Positions 53,150 to 60,570 of a stretch of DNA of 64,000 bases are shown in pieces; within the stretch, counting starts at the first letter, position 1, and each line of letters begins with the position of its first letter. The stretch lies in assembly GCF_014649115.1 (NCBI RefSeq), contig NZ_BMSK01000010.1:283050-347049 (forward strand). Reading direction: 5' to 3'. Source of the DNA: Streptomyces eurythermus (GTDB taxonomy: Bacteria > Actinomycetota > Actinomycetes > Streptomycetales > Streptomycetaceae). A model generated the notes under the pieces. That model had not been told where the DNA came from, ran no database searches, and worked only from the letters and a program-made list of their open reading frames with translations. Made by a program: the position numbers and the translations under genes.

Positions 53150-54805
53150 TCAGGGGTGCGACTCACCAGGAATGCCCGCCCCATCCAAAGCCTGTGCCTC
53201 ATCCGGGGCGCGACCCTCTTCAGGGGCGCGAGCCTCAACGGCGAGGTTGGCCCCCTCAGGAACGCGCGCCTCATCCAGGACGCCGTCTCCACCACGGGCA
53301 GGGGACTCCCCCCGGACGCGAGAATCCTCCCGCCCCCGGGATTCCTCCCGCCCGCGCGGCTCCACCCGGACGCGGGGCTCCTCCGGAGTCCGGGGCGGAG
53401 CCCCGTGGCGGCCACTGGGCGGAGCCCCCTGGCGGCCACTGTTCGGCTGGCCGGGACGGGTGGGCGGGTGGGAAGGATCCGCGACCAACGGCAACGGCTC
53501 CGCAGACGACAGCGCGGGATCATCGACAAAGAACGTCCGTACACGCCCCGGCTCCGACTGAGGCGTCTCGAACCGCACGGTCACCCTCCCCAGCCCGCTC
53601 CCCTGCACCCAGCCGGGCCCGTACTCCGCGTGCCGCACATCCTGCCCGGCCCGCCAGTGCCGCTCCGCGGCCTCCGGCTGCTCCGCCTCGGCCTCGACCG
53701 CGGCCTCCTCCGGCTCCTCCACCACCCGCACCGGCATGGCCTGCGCGAACAGGTCCTCCTGGGTGTAGTCGGCGAGCCCGGACACCCCGACCCCGAGCAG
53801 CCGTACCCCACCGGTGGTGTCCACGGAGTCCAGCAGCCGCGCCGCCGCCTCGCGGATGACGGCCGGATCGTCCGTGGGCCCTCTGAGCGTCTCGGAACGA
53901 GTCAGGGTCGAAAAGTCGTACCGCCGTACCTTGAGCACGATGGTCCGCCCGGACAGCCCGGCCCCGCGCAGCCGCCGCACACACCGGTCGGCCAGCCGCT
54001 GCACCTCCAGGCCGACCCGCAGCCGGTCGTGGATGTCCACGTCGTAGGTGTCCTCCACCGACACCGACTTGGCCTCCCGCTCGGCCACCACCGGCCGCTC
54101 GTCCCGGGCGTGGGCCATCGCGTACAGCGCCTGCCCGTGTGCCTTGCCGAGCAGCCGGACCAGTTCGTCCTCGCCCGCCTCCGCCAGCTCCCGCACCGTG
54201 GTGATCCCGGCTCTGCGCAGATGGTCCCCGGTGGCCGGCCCGACCCCCGGGAGCGTACGCACCGGCATGGGCGCCAGCATGTCCCGCTCGGTACCCGGCT
54301 CGATCAGCACCAGTCCGTCCGGCTTGGCCTGCTCGGAGGCGATCTTCGCGAGCATCTTGGAGGCGGCGAGCCCCACCGAACCGGTGAGCCCGGTGACCGC
54401 GCGGATGTCCGCCCGCAGCTTCTCCCCGGCCCGGCGCGCCGACTCCTCGTCCCAGGCCGTACCCCCGGCCTCCAGGTCCACGAACGCCTCGTCCAAACTC
54501 AGCGGCTCCACCAGCGGCGACAGCTCCCGCAGCAGCGCCATCACCTGCTCGCTGATCGCCCGGTACAGGGTGAAGCGCGGCACCAGATACGCGGCGTTGG
54601 GTGCCAGCCGGCGCGCCTGCGCCATGGGCATCGCAGAGTGGACCCCGAACACCCGTGCCTCGTAGGACGCGGTGGCCACCACACCGCGCGGTCCGAGCCC
54701 GCCCACGACGACCGCCTTCCCGCGCAGGCTCGGCTTGGACGCCTGCTCCACCGCGGCGAAGAAGGCATCCATGTCGAGATGCAGGATCGTGGGCGTGTTT
54801 CTCAC
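53150..54805 (-). CDS. dinB: DNA polymerase IV (Y-family) with hexapeptide-repeat tail
   Basis: Y-family translesion polymerase, 551 residues from the GTG at 54805 (GGAG site). Palm residues LHLDMDAFFA and SLDEAFVD, the thumb MPVRTLPGVGPATGDHLRRAGI and the little-finger region are intact to about residue 450, where normal DinB ends (FFVDDPAL). A further ~95 residues are low-complexity: SGRQGAPP / SGRHGAPP, RGREES / RGREDS / RVRGES, then hexapeptides such as VLDEAR, VPEGAN, APEEGR and APDEAQ. The frame stops at 53150, but the same repeat continues beyond in another frame. Confidence 0.92.
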   Translation of the reverse strand: MRNTPTILHLDMDAFFAAVEQASKPSLRGKAVVVGGLGPRGVVATASYEARVFGVHSAMPMAQARRLAPNAAYLVPRFTLYRAISEQVMALLRELSPLVEPLSLDEAFVDLEAGGTAWDEESARRAGEKLRADIRAVTGLTGSVGLAASKMLAKIASEQAKPDGLVLIEPGTERDMLAPMPVRTLPGVGPATGDHLRRAGITTVRELAEAGEDELVRLLGKAHGQALYAMAHARDERPVVAEREAKSVSVEDTYDVDIHDRLRVGLEVQRLADRCVRRLRGAGLSGRTIVLKVRRYDFSTLTRSETLRGPTDDPAVIREAAARLLDSVDTTGGVRLLGVGVSGLADYTQEDLFAQAMPVRVVEEPEEAAVEAEAEQPEAAERHWRAGQDVRHAEYGPGWVQGSGLGRVTVRFETPQSEPGRVRTFFVDDPALSSAEPLPLVADPSHPPTRPGQPNSGRQGAPPSGRHGAPPRTPEEPRVRVEPRGREESRGREDSRVRGESPARGGDGVLDEARVPEGANLAVEARAPEEGRAPDEAQALDGAGIPGESHP

Positions 54806-54962
54806 ATCTCCGATGCTGCACCACGGCACTGACAACGCGGTCGCACCGGGGCGCCCCTCGGCGAAACCGGGCGGTCACGACGCCGGACGCCTGAGCGTGG
54901 CACGTCACCCACCGGGTCACCCACGGGGACCTACTCGTATCGGACGCCCGGACGCCGGCGCG

Positions 54963-55646
54963 TCAGACCGCCCGGTTGCGGCGCCGCGCCAGCTCGTCCG
55001 CGGGGTTGTGCCCGACCAGGGTCTCACCGGTGTCGATGCGCTCGCCGTGCAGCTGGGAGAGGGCGCTTTCCACGTCCCGCCACACCACGCCGACGGCGAT
55101 CCCGAAGATGCCCTGACCGCCCTGGAGCAGGGCGTGGACCTCGTCCGGCGAGGAGCACTCGTACACGGTGGCGCCGTCGCTCATCAGGGTCATCCGCTCC
55201 AGGTCACGGAAACCGCGTTCCCGCAGGTGCTGCACGGCCGTGCGGATGTTCTGCAGGGACACACCCGTGTCCAGAAAGCGCTTGACGATCTTCAGGACGA
55301 CGACGTCCCGGAAGCTGTACAGCCGCTGGGTCCCCGACCCGTAGGCGGGCCGCACACTGGGCTCGACCAGACCGGTGCGGGCCCAGTAGTCCAGCTGTCG
55401 GTACGTGATGCCGGCGGCAGCGCAGGCCGTGGGCCCGCGGTAGCCGATCTGTTCGGACGTCATGGACGCCACCCCTCCGCCGTTCGGCACCGCCGTCGGC
55501 AGCTGCGGAGCGTGCTCCACCGCGCCGCCGGGATGGGCATGTCCCCCGCCTGAGCGCAGCCGCGAACTCGGGGGCGGGTACGGACCGCTCTCCCCGAAAC
55601 CGCGTCCCGGGGCACCCCCGACCGTACCGTCGCCGCTGGTTCTCAC
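54963..55646 (-). CDS. MerR family regulator, GarA-block member
   Basis: About 227 residues. A ~60-residue disordered Gly/Pro-rich head precedes the MerR helix-turn-helix (IGYRGPTACAAAGITYRQLDYWARTGLVEPSV) and the effector/dimer part with IVKRFLDTGVSLQNIRTAVQHL. In position and domain layout it matches Rv1830 of M. tuberculosis. The GTG at 55646 follows GGAGG. A promoter and a dyad lie upstream (55677-55732). Confidence 0.87.
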   Translation of the reverse strand: MRTSGDGTVGGAPGRGFGESGPYPPPSSRLRSGGGHAHPGGAVEHAPQLPTAVPNGGGVASMTSEQIGYRGPTACAAAGITYRQLDYWARTGLVEPSVRPAYGSGTQRLYSFRDVVVLKIVKRFLDTGVSLQNIRTAVQHLRERGFRDLERMTLMSDGATVYECSSPDEVHALLQGGQGIFGIAVGVVWRDVESALSQLHGERIDTGETLVGHNPADELARRRNRAV

Positions 55647-55676
55647 GCCGACCTCCGTCCTTGACCTGCCTTCTCG

Positions 55677-55705
55677 ACGGTAGGCAGTCACCAGGGGTGC
55701 GTCAA
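55677..55705 (-). promoter_or_regulatory. SigA/HrdB-type promoter of the MerR gene
   Basis: On the minus strand TTGACG (55700-55705) and TACCGT (55677-55682) are 17 bp apart, about 30 bp before the GTG start; the dyad CACTCGGC-AC-GCCGAGTG (55715-55732) lies just upstream of the -35. Confidence 0.55.
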
Positions 55706-55714
55706 CGATCGCCA

Positions 55715-55732
55715 CACTCGGCACGCCGAGTG
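55715..55732. promoter_or_regulatory. Palindrome upstream of the MerR promoter
   Basis: 8-bp arms CACTCGGC / GCCGAGTG with a 2-bp centre. Its position just upstream of the -35 fits an activator or autoregulatory site. Confidence 0.45.
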
Positions 55733-55907
55733 ATAATCACCCTAGGAGTGGTTTCCCGTGTCCCACCGCGGGGAAAGGCTAGCCGAATGCGCTCGCGGCG
55801 GACCGTAGGACGCTCACACTGCCGCGGGCATGTGCCAGGACGCCGGCCGTGCAGAGGCCACCGGCCTCGCCGGGCAGAACCGCTGGTCCGACGGGCCGGC
55901 CGGCCGC

Positions 55908-56381
55908 TCACTGGCTGCTGGTGCCGAAGTCCTCGGGGGAGATCTGGTCCAGGAACTCCCGGAACTTCTCCACCTCGTCCTCCTGCTCGTCGGGAATGGC
56001 GATGCCCGCGTCGTCCAGCACCGTGTCACTGCCGTAGATCGGCGTGCCGGTGCGCAGAGCCAGCGCTATGGCATCGGAGGGGCGGGCGCTGACCTCGACC
56101 CCACTGGCGAACACCAGCTCCGCGTAGAAGACACCTTCTCGCAGATCGGTGATGCGCACCTCGGTCAGCTCCTGGCCGACGGCCTCCAGCACGTCCTTGA
56201 ACAGGTCGTGGGTCAGCGGTCGCGCGGGGGCCATGCCCTGCTGGGCGAAGGCGATCGCCGTCGCCTCCCCCGGCCCGATCCAGATGGGGAGATAGCGGTC
56301 GCCCCCCACTTCGCGCAGGAGCACGATCGGTTGGTTGGAGGGCATTTCGACCCGGACACCTACGACATCGAGCTCGTTCAC
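55908..56381 (-). CDS. Bifunctional nuclease (BFN) domain protein
   Basis: A 157-residue BFN/DUF151 protein: MNELDVVGVRVEMPSNQPIVLLREV at the start, IWIGPGEATAIAFAQQG and SARPSDAIALALRTGTPIY. Plant relatives cut RNA and DNA; bacterial function is not settled. It follows ftsR in the garA-ftsR-BFN-MerR order, as in mycobacteria (Rv1829). Confidence 0.92.
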   Translation of the reverse strand: MNELDVVGVRVEMPSNQPIVLLREVGGDRYLPIWIGPGEATAIAFAQQGMAPARPLTHDLFKDVLEAVGQELTEVRITDLREGVFYAELVFASGVEVSARPSDAIALALRTGTPIYGSDTVLDDAGIAIPDEQEDEVEKFREFLDQISPEDFGTSSQ

Positions 56382-56466
56382 ACAGCAACCCTAGGCCGTG
56401 CCCGGGACGTTTGGGTAGTCGGGCCGGGAACAGGTGCCCGATCCGGCCGCCCGGAGACCCCCCGTT

Positions 56467-57204
56467 TCACGGGATCCGCACCCCGAGAGCGGTCTTCACC
56501 AGGGCCGCGTGCAGCTTCATCGTGAGGTCCGCCAGCTCCTTCGTACGGGCCTCGGCGTGCGCGCGGGTCTGCGGGTTGCGGTGGCGCTTGAGCGGGGCCA
56601 CGATCTGGTCGACCAGGCCCGCCTCACGGTCCGCGGCGGCCTTCATCACCCTCAGGTGGCGCGGCTCGATCCCGAACCGGCCCAGCTCGGCGACCAGCGC
56701 GGCCACCGTGACGGCCTCGGCGTCGTACGCCCCGTCCTCCAGCGGAGCGATGAGCCCGTAGGACTCCCACTCCTTCAGCTCGGCCTCGTCGATGTCCGCC
56801 GCGGCCAGCAGCTCGGCCCTGCCCACCCTGGCCACCGTGGGGCCCTCCACGGCCGCGGAGGCGTCCTGCGCGGTGCGCTGGCGGCCGACCAGGGGCAGCG
56901 GGACGGCCTCGCCCCGCTCCATGGCGTCCAGGTGCTCCCGGATCACCTTGAGCGGCAGATAGTGGTCCCGCTGCATCCGCAGGATGTGGCCGAGGCGCTC
57001 GACGTCCCCGGCGCTGAACTTGCGGTACCCCGAGGGGGTCCGCCGCGGCTCGACGAGCCCCTCCGACTCCAGGAAGCGGATCTTGGAGATGGTGACTTCG
57101 GGGAACTCGTCGCGCAGCACGTTCAGCACCGTGCCGATGCTCATCAGCCCACTGTCCCTGGCGGCGGTACCGCTTCCGGCACCGCCGCTCGGTGTTTGAA
57201 GCAT
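56467..57204 (-). CDS. ftsR: MerR-type regulator FtsR
   Basis: A 245-residue MerR protein: LMSIGTVLNVLRDEFPEVTISKIRFLESEGLVEPRRTPSGYRKFSAGDVERL at the N-terminus (HTH and wing) and a second helical module (AADIDEAELKEWESYGLI). By domains and by its place 45 bp after garA it corresponds to Corynebacterium FtsR (Rv1828 in M. tuberculosis), which activates ftsZ. A GAGGGAAGG site precedes the ATG. Confidence 0.88.
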   Translation of the reverse strand: MLQTPSGGAGSGTAARDSGLMSIGTVLNVLRDEFPEVTISKIRFLESEGLVEPRRTPSGYRKFSAGDVERLGHILRMQRDHYLPLKVIREHLDAMERGEAVPLPLVGRQRTAQDASAAVEGPTVARVGRAELLAAADIDEAELKEWESYGLIAPLEDGAYDAEAVTVAALVAELGRFGIEPRHLRVMKAAADREAGLVDQIVAPLKRHRNPQTRAHAEARTKELADLTMKLHAALVKTALGVRIP

Positions 57205-57249
57205 GGACCTTCCCTCTGGGGTTCCCCCGGACAACCGTCCGGGGGCGGG

Positions 57250-58080
57250 TCAGTAGCCCTGCCGGCTCGCGTAGAACACCAGCCGGTACTTGCCGATCTG
57301 CACCTCGTCACCGTTCGACAGGGCGACCTGATCGATGCGCTCGCGGTTGACGTACGTGCCGTTCAGGCTGCCCACGTCGGCCACCGTGAAGGAGCCGTCC
57401 GGGGAGCGCCGGAACTCCACGTGCCGCCGGGAGACCGTCACGTCGTCCAGGAAGATGTCGCTCTGCGGGTGCCGGCCGGCCGTCGTCAGGTCACTGTCCA
57501 GCAGGAAGCGGCTGCCCGAGTTCGGCCCGCGGCGCACGACGAGCAGCGCCGAGCCCGGCGGCAGGGCGTCCACCGCGGCCTGTGCCTCCGGGGAGAGCAT
57601 CGGCAGCGGCGTCTGGCCGGTCGCCTCGGAGTCGTACGCCTCCAGCCCGGAGATCGAGATCGTGGACGTCGTCTCGGAGGCCCGCTCCGGCGTCAGCCCG
57701 GGACGCAGCGGCGCCCCGCAGTGGGAACAGAACCGCGCGTTCTCCGGATTGCGGTTACCGCACCTCGTACACACCAGGACCGACATCGACGGATCCTCCT
57801 GCCGCGGCTGCCCCGCCGGGGCATTGGACGCGTACGGGCCGGAGGCGAACCCTCCACCCGTACCTGAGGTTGACGGTTGCCCGAAACCTATGCCGCCGGA
57901 CTGGGCAGGGTCAACTGACGCCGCGCCCTGACCTCCCTGAATGTCACCGCCCGGACCAGCGACCTGGTCCCGGAACAGCGGGCGCTGGCCCTCCGCGTCA
58001 GGCTGTGCGCGATGGCGAGCGGTCGCGTTGTCGCTGCCCTCTCGCGCGCTCTTGCCGAACAACTTCGCAAACAACTTCAC
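57250..58080 (-). CDS. garA: FHA-domain regulator GarA/OdhI-like
   Basis: A 276-residue protein. MKLFAKLFGK opens a long disordered start, then a zinc ribbon (Cys104, Cys107, Cys118, Cys121), the phosphorylation motif ETTS (136-139) that Ser/Thr kinases such as PknB/PknG modify in GarA, and a C-terminal FHA domain (GRHPQSDIFLDDVTVSRRHVEF, LNGTYVNRERI). In mycobacteria and corynebacteria it controls 2-oxoglutarate dehydrogenase. It is the first gene of the garA-ftsR operon. Confidence 0.93.
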   Translation of the reverse strand: MKLFAKLFGKSAREGSDNATARHRAQPDAEGQRPLFRDQVAGPGGDIQGGQGAASVDPAQSGGIGFGQPSTSGTGGGFASGPYASNAPAGQPRQEDPSMSVLVCTRCGNRNPENARFCSHCGAPLRPGLTPERASETTSTISISGLEAYDSEATGQTPLPMLSPEAQAAVDALPPGSALLVVRRGPNSGSRFLLDSDLTTAGRHPQSDIFLDDVTVSRRHVEFRRSPDGSFTVADVGSLNGTYVNRERIDQVALSNGDEVQIGKYRLVFYASRQGY

Positions 58081-58270
58081 GGGCGATTCCCCTTGACCGA
58101 AACAGACCCGCCCGTGGGGCAGGACGAACCCTGATTGCCTACACCGGCCGAGCCGGACATTCTCACAACGTCCGTATCCACCAGACAGTTTCCACCACGC
58201 ACCACCCCTTCGGTGCGCCGACCCCCCGCAACCTCATGCCCCTGCCCGACGGACCCCATGCACCGCCGGT

Positions 58271-59161
58271 TCACTGGGAGGACGACCGAGCGTAGTCAGG
58301 CCGCTCCGCCCGCCGCAAGGCGTCCACGACGATCTTGTCCGACCGCTCGACGGTCGCCGTGGCCTGCTCTTTCTCCAGAGTCTGCACCACGCCTCCAGGA
58401 ATGTTCAGCGCCGGCTCCAGGTCCTGCGGCTTGCCGATGACCTTGAAACGATACGGCGCGTTGATCTTGTTCCCGTCGACGCTCACACTCCTGTCGGAGT
58501 CGGCGAAGTAGGTCCCGGCGACCACCCGGACCCCGTTGACCTGGATCGCCTCCGCGCCGGCCGCGCGCAACTCCTGGATCGCGTCGAGCAGCATGTCCGC
58601 CTTGACCGTCCCCTTCGTGTCCTCGATCGTCATGGTGATGCCGGGACCCTGTGCCGCCACGGTGCCCGCCAGGATGCCGAGTTGCCTCGCCTTCTCGGCG
58701 GTCTGCCGACGTGCCTCCGCGGCCTGGTCGGAGCTGCTCTGCAGTTCCTGACGCTGCTTTTCGAGTCCCTGCTTCTCGTCCTCAAGACGCTGAGTACGCG
58801 AATCCAGTTCATCGAGGATGCGTACAAGATCTTCTTGACGTGCGCCGCGCAGCGCGCTGTCGGTGTCGCTGTTCGACGCCACCTGCACGGCCAGGCCGAA
58901 GCCGAGGCCGAACAGCAGCACGGCGACGATGAGTTGCGCACGGGTGAAACGCGGCGGCCACAGGCCCTTGACGAGCCGCTGCCGGCCCGTCAGCGGCTGC
59001 GGGGGCCGCTCCTCGGCCCGCGGGCCGGTTCCGGGCGCGGGCACCGGCACCTCGGCCGGCAGCTCCCTGCGCAGCCGGTTCTCCGGCCGCTCGTCCGGGT
59101 CGCCGTGGGCGTTCTGTCCGTTTCCGGTGTTCCGCTCGTTCTGGTCGCTCATGGAGGTCAC
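58271..59161 (-). CDS. DUF881 family membrane protein
   Basis: A 296-residue protein with a disordered cytosolic start, one membrane segment (LIVAVLLFGLGFGLAVQVAS near residue 80), a coiled-coil stretch (LDSRTQRLEDEKQGLEKQRQELQ) and an extracytoplasmic DUF881 domain (GILAGTVAAQGPGITMTIED). The GTG at 59161 overlaps the stop of the small basic protein (GTGA); ATG 59152 is also possible. DUF881 and SBP genes in this order sit next to gcvH/garA in mycobacteria (Rv1825). Confidence 0.9.
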   Translation of the reverse strand: MTSMSDQNERNTGNGQNAHGDPDERPENRLRRELPAEVPVPAPGTGPRAEERPPQPLTGRQRLVKGLWPPRFTRAQLIVAVLLFGLGFGLAVQVASNSDTDSALRGARQEDLVRILDELDSRTQRLEDEKQGLEKQRQELQSSSDQAAEARRQTAEKARQLGILAGTVAAQGPGITMTIEDTKGTVKADMLLDAIQELRAAGAEAIQVNGVRVVAGTYFADSDRSVSVDGNKINAPYRFKVIGKPQDLEPALNIPGGVVQTLEKEQATATVERSDKIVVDALRRAERPDYARSSSQ

Positions 59162-59490
59162 GCCCGGAACACGTGCCGTCGGATCGCCGCCGCGTTGGAG
59201 AAGATCCGGATGCCCAGGACGACCACCACCCCCGTGGACAGCTGCGCGCCCACGCCCAACTCGTCGCCCAGGAACACGATGAGGGCGGCGACGACCACGT
59301 TCGACAGGAACGACACCACGAAGACCTTGTCGTCGAAGATGCCGTCCAGCATGGCCCGCAGACCGCCGAAGACGGCGTCCAGCGCGGCGACGACGGCGAT
59401 CGGCAGATACGGCTCGACGACCGCCGGAACCTCGGGCCGGACCAACAGGCCGGCCACGACTCCCACGACGAGGCCCAGTACGGCGATCAC
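59158..59490 (-). CDS. sbp: Small basic protein (DUF1290)
   Basis: A 110-residue membrane protein with three to four hydrophobic segments and the family pattern YLPIAVVAALDAVFGGLRAMLDGIFDDKVFVVSFLSNVVVAALIVFLGDELGVG (consecutive motifs). Found beside DUF881 genes in actinobacteria and in some Firmicutes division clusters. Starts at GTG 59490 and overlaps both neighbours by 4 bp, so the three proteins are probably made together as one complex. Confidence 0.92.
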   Translation of the reverse strand: MIAVLGLVVGVVAGLLVRPEVPAVVEPYLPIAVVAALDAVFGGLRAMLDGIFDDKVFVVSFLSNVVVAALIVFLGDELGVGAQLSTGVVVVLGIRIFSNAAAIRRHVFRA

Positions 59491-60395
59491 GATGTGCCCT
59501 TCCCGGTCTTCCCGAACTTCGGCTGTGCTGTACGTACGATCACACTGGGGGCGGCGGGCAATCGGACCTCGCCCTCCGTCGAAATGGTGGCGCGGATGCC
59601 GTAGTTCTCCTCCAGGGCGTGCAGATACAGCCCGTCGGCGCTGTCCTGGAACCTGGTGCTCAACCTCTGCCCGTCCCCCACCGCCAGCACCGTGTACGGC
59701 GGCACCAGCGGCCTGTTGTCGACCAGTATCGCGTCCCCCGCGGCCCTGATCGCGGACAGGGCGGTCAGCCGCTGCCCGTTGATGGAGACCGCCTCGGCCC
59801 CGGACGCCCACAGCCCGTTGACCACGCGCTGCATGTCCCGGTCCCGTACCCGGCCGGTGTCGGAGAAGCCCGAGGTGTCCCGGGGGTTGGAGCCGTCCGC
59901 GCCGCCGGCGTTCTCCTTGGCGTCGTTCACGACGAGTTTGACGCCGGGCCCGTGTACCGCGGTGGCGCCCGACAGCAGGCCCACCAGGTCCGCCTCGGCG
60001 CTGCCTCCGCTCGACTTCAGGGCCGCCCGCCGGCGCGCGTCGACGTCGTCGCGCAGCTTGTCGACGGTGCTCTCCAGCCTGTCCGCGTCCGCGGTCTCGC
60101 TGTCGACGCGGTCGATCAGCTCCTGGCGCTCCTTGGCCACCACGGGCGCCGACACGCGCGCCTGGGCCGCCCCCACGGTCACCACCAGTGCCGCGAGGAC
60201 CAGCCCCGCGGCCAGGACCAGCTTGGCCCGGAGGGTCTTGGGCAGACCGCCCTCGCCCGCGGACTTCCGCCGGGCGGCGGCCTCGGCGTATCCGTCGTCG
60301 AGGCTGTGGTCCATGACGTTGGTGATCAACGACATGGAGGCGTCCGGGCGCTGCGGCCGCGAGGGGCTGCTCCGAACGGGGGGTTGCTGCGGCAT
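59487..60395 (-). CDS. DUF881 family membrane protein
   Basis: A 302-residue DUF881 paralogue: cytosolic start, one membrane segment (LVLAAGLVLAALVVTVGAA), a coiled coil (ERQELIDRVDSETADADRLESTVDKLRDDV) and the DUF881 domain (LVGLLSGATAVHGPGVKLVVND, RDMQRVVNGLWASGAEAVSINGQRL). ATG 60395 chosen; ATG 60404 is three codons upstream. First gene of the DUF881-SBP-DUF881 operon. Its promoter must lie in the 50 bp before the manC terminator. Confidence 0.9.
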   Translation of the reverse strand: MPQQPPVRSSPSRPQRPDASMSLITNVMDHSLDDGYAEAAARRKSAGEGGLPKTLRAKLVLAAGLVLAALVVTVGAAQARVSAPVVAKERQELIDRVDSETADADRLESTVDKLRDDVDARRRAALKSSGGSAEADLVGLLSGATAVHGPGVKLVVNDAKENAGGADGSNPRDTSGFSDTGRVRDRDMQRVVNGLWASGAEAVSINGQRLTALSAIRAAGDAILVDNRPLVPPYTVLAVGDGQRLSTRFQDSADGLYLHALEENYGIRATISTEGEVRLPAAPSVIVRTAQPKFGKTGKGTS

Positions 60396-60444
60396 GCCGC
60401 ACATCGTCGCATGTCGCGAGCGGTACCTCCGAACGGCCCCACCG

Positions 60445-60487
60445 GCGTGCCGGACAGGCCCCCTTGGGGGACACTTGTCCGGCACGC
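60445..60487 (-). terminator. Terminator after the ManC-like gene
   Basis: 12-bp arms GCGTGCCGGACA / TGTCCGGCACGC with an inner CCCCC-TT-GGGGG stem, 84 bp after the stop of the ManC-like gene. Confidence 0.8.
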
Positions 60488-60570
60488 GCGCGTGCGGGGG
60501 CGCTACGCCGTCCCGAGCCGTTCGGTATCGCCCGGGGACGCCGTACCGACGGCCCCGGGCCTGTGCCCGA

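Noticed and set aside
52580..53150. CRISPR array
   Set aside because: Units are contiguous 18-bp degenerate copies without unique spacers.
52545..53561. Plus-strand frame encoding AGLxxx hexapeptides
   Set aside because: It exists because the array unit is 18 bp; the plus-strand part has no ribosome site or start of its own, and the minus-strand repeats continue the real dinB frame.
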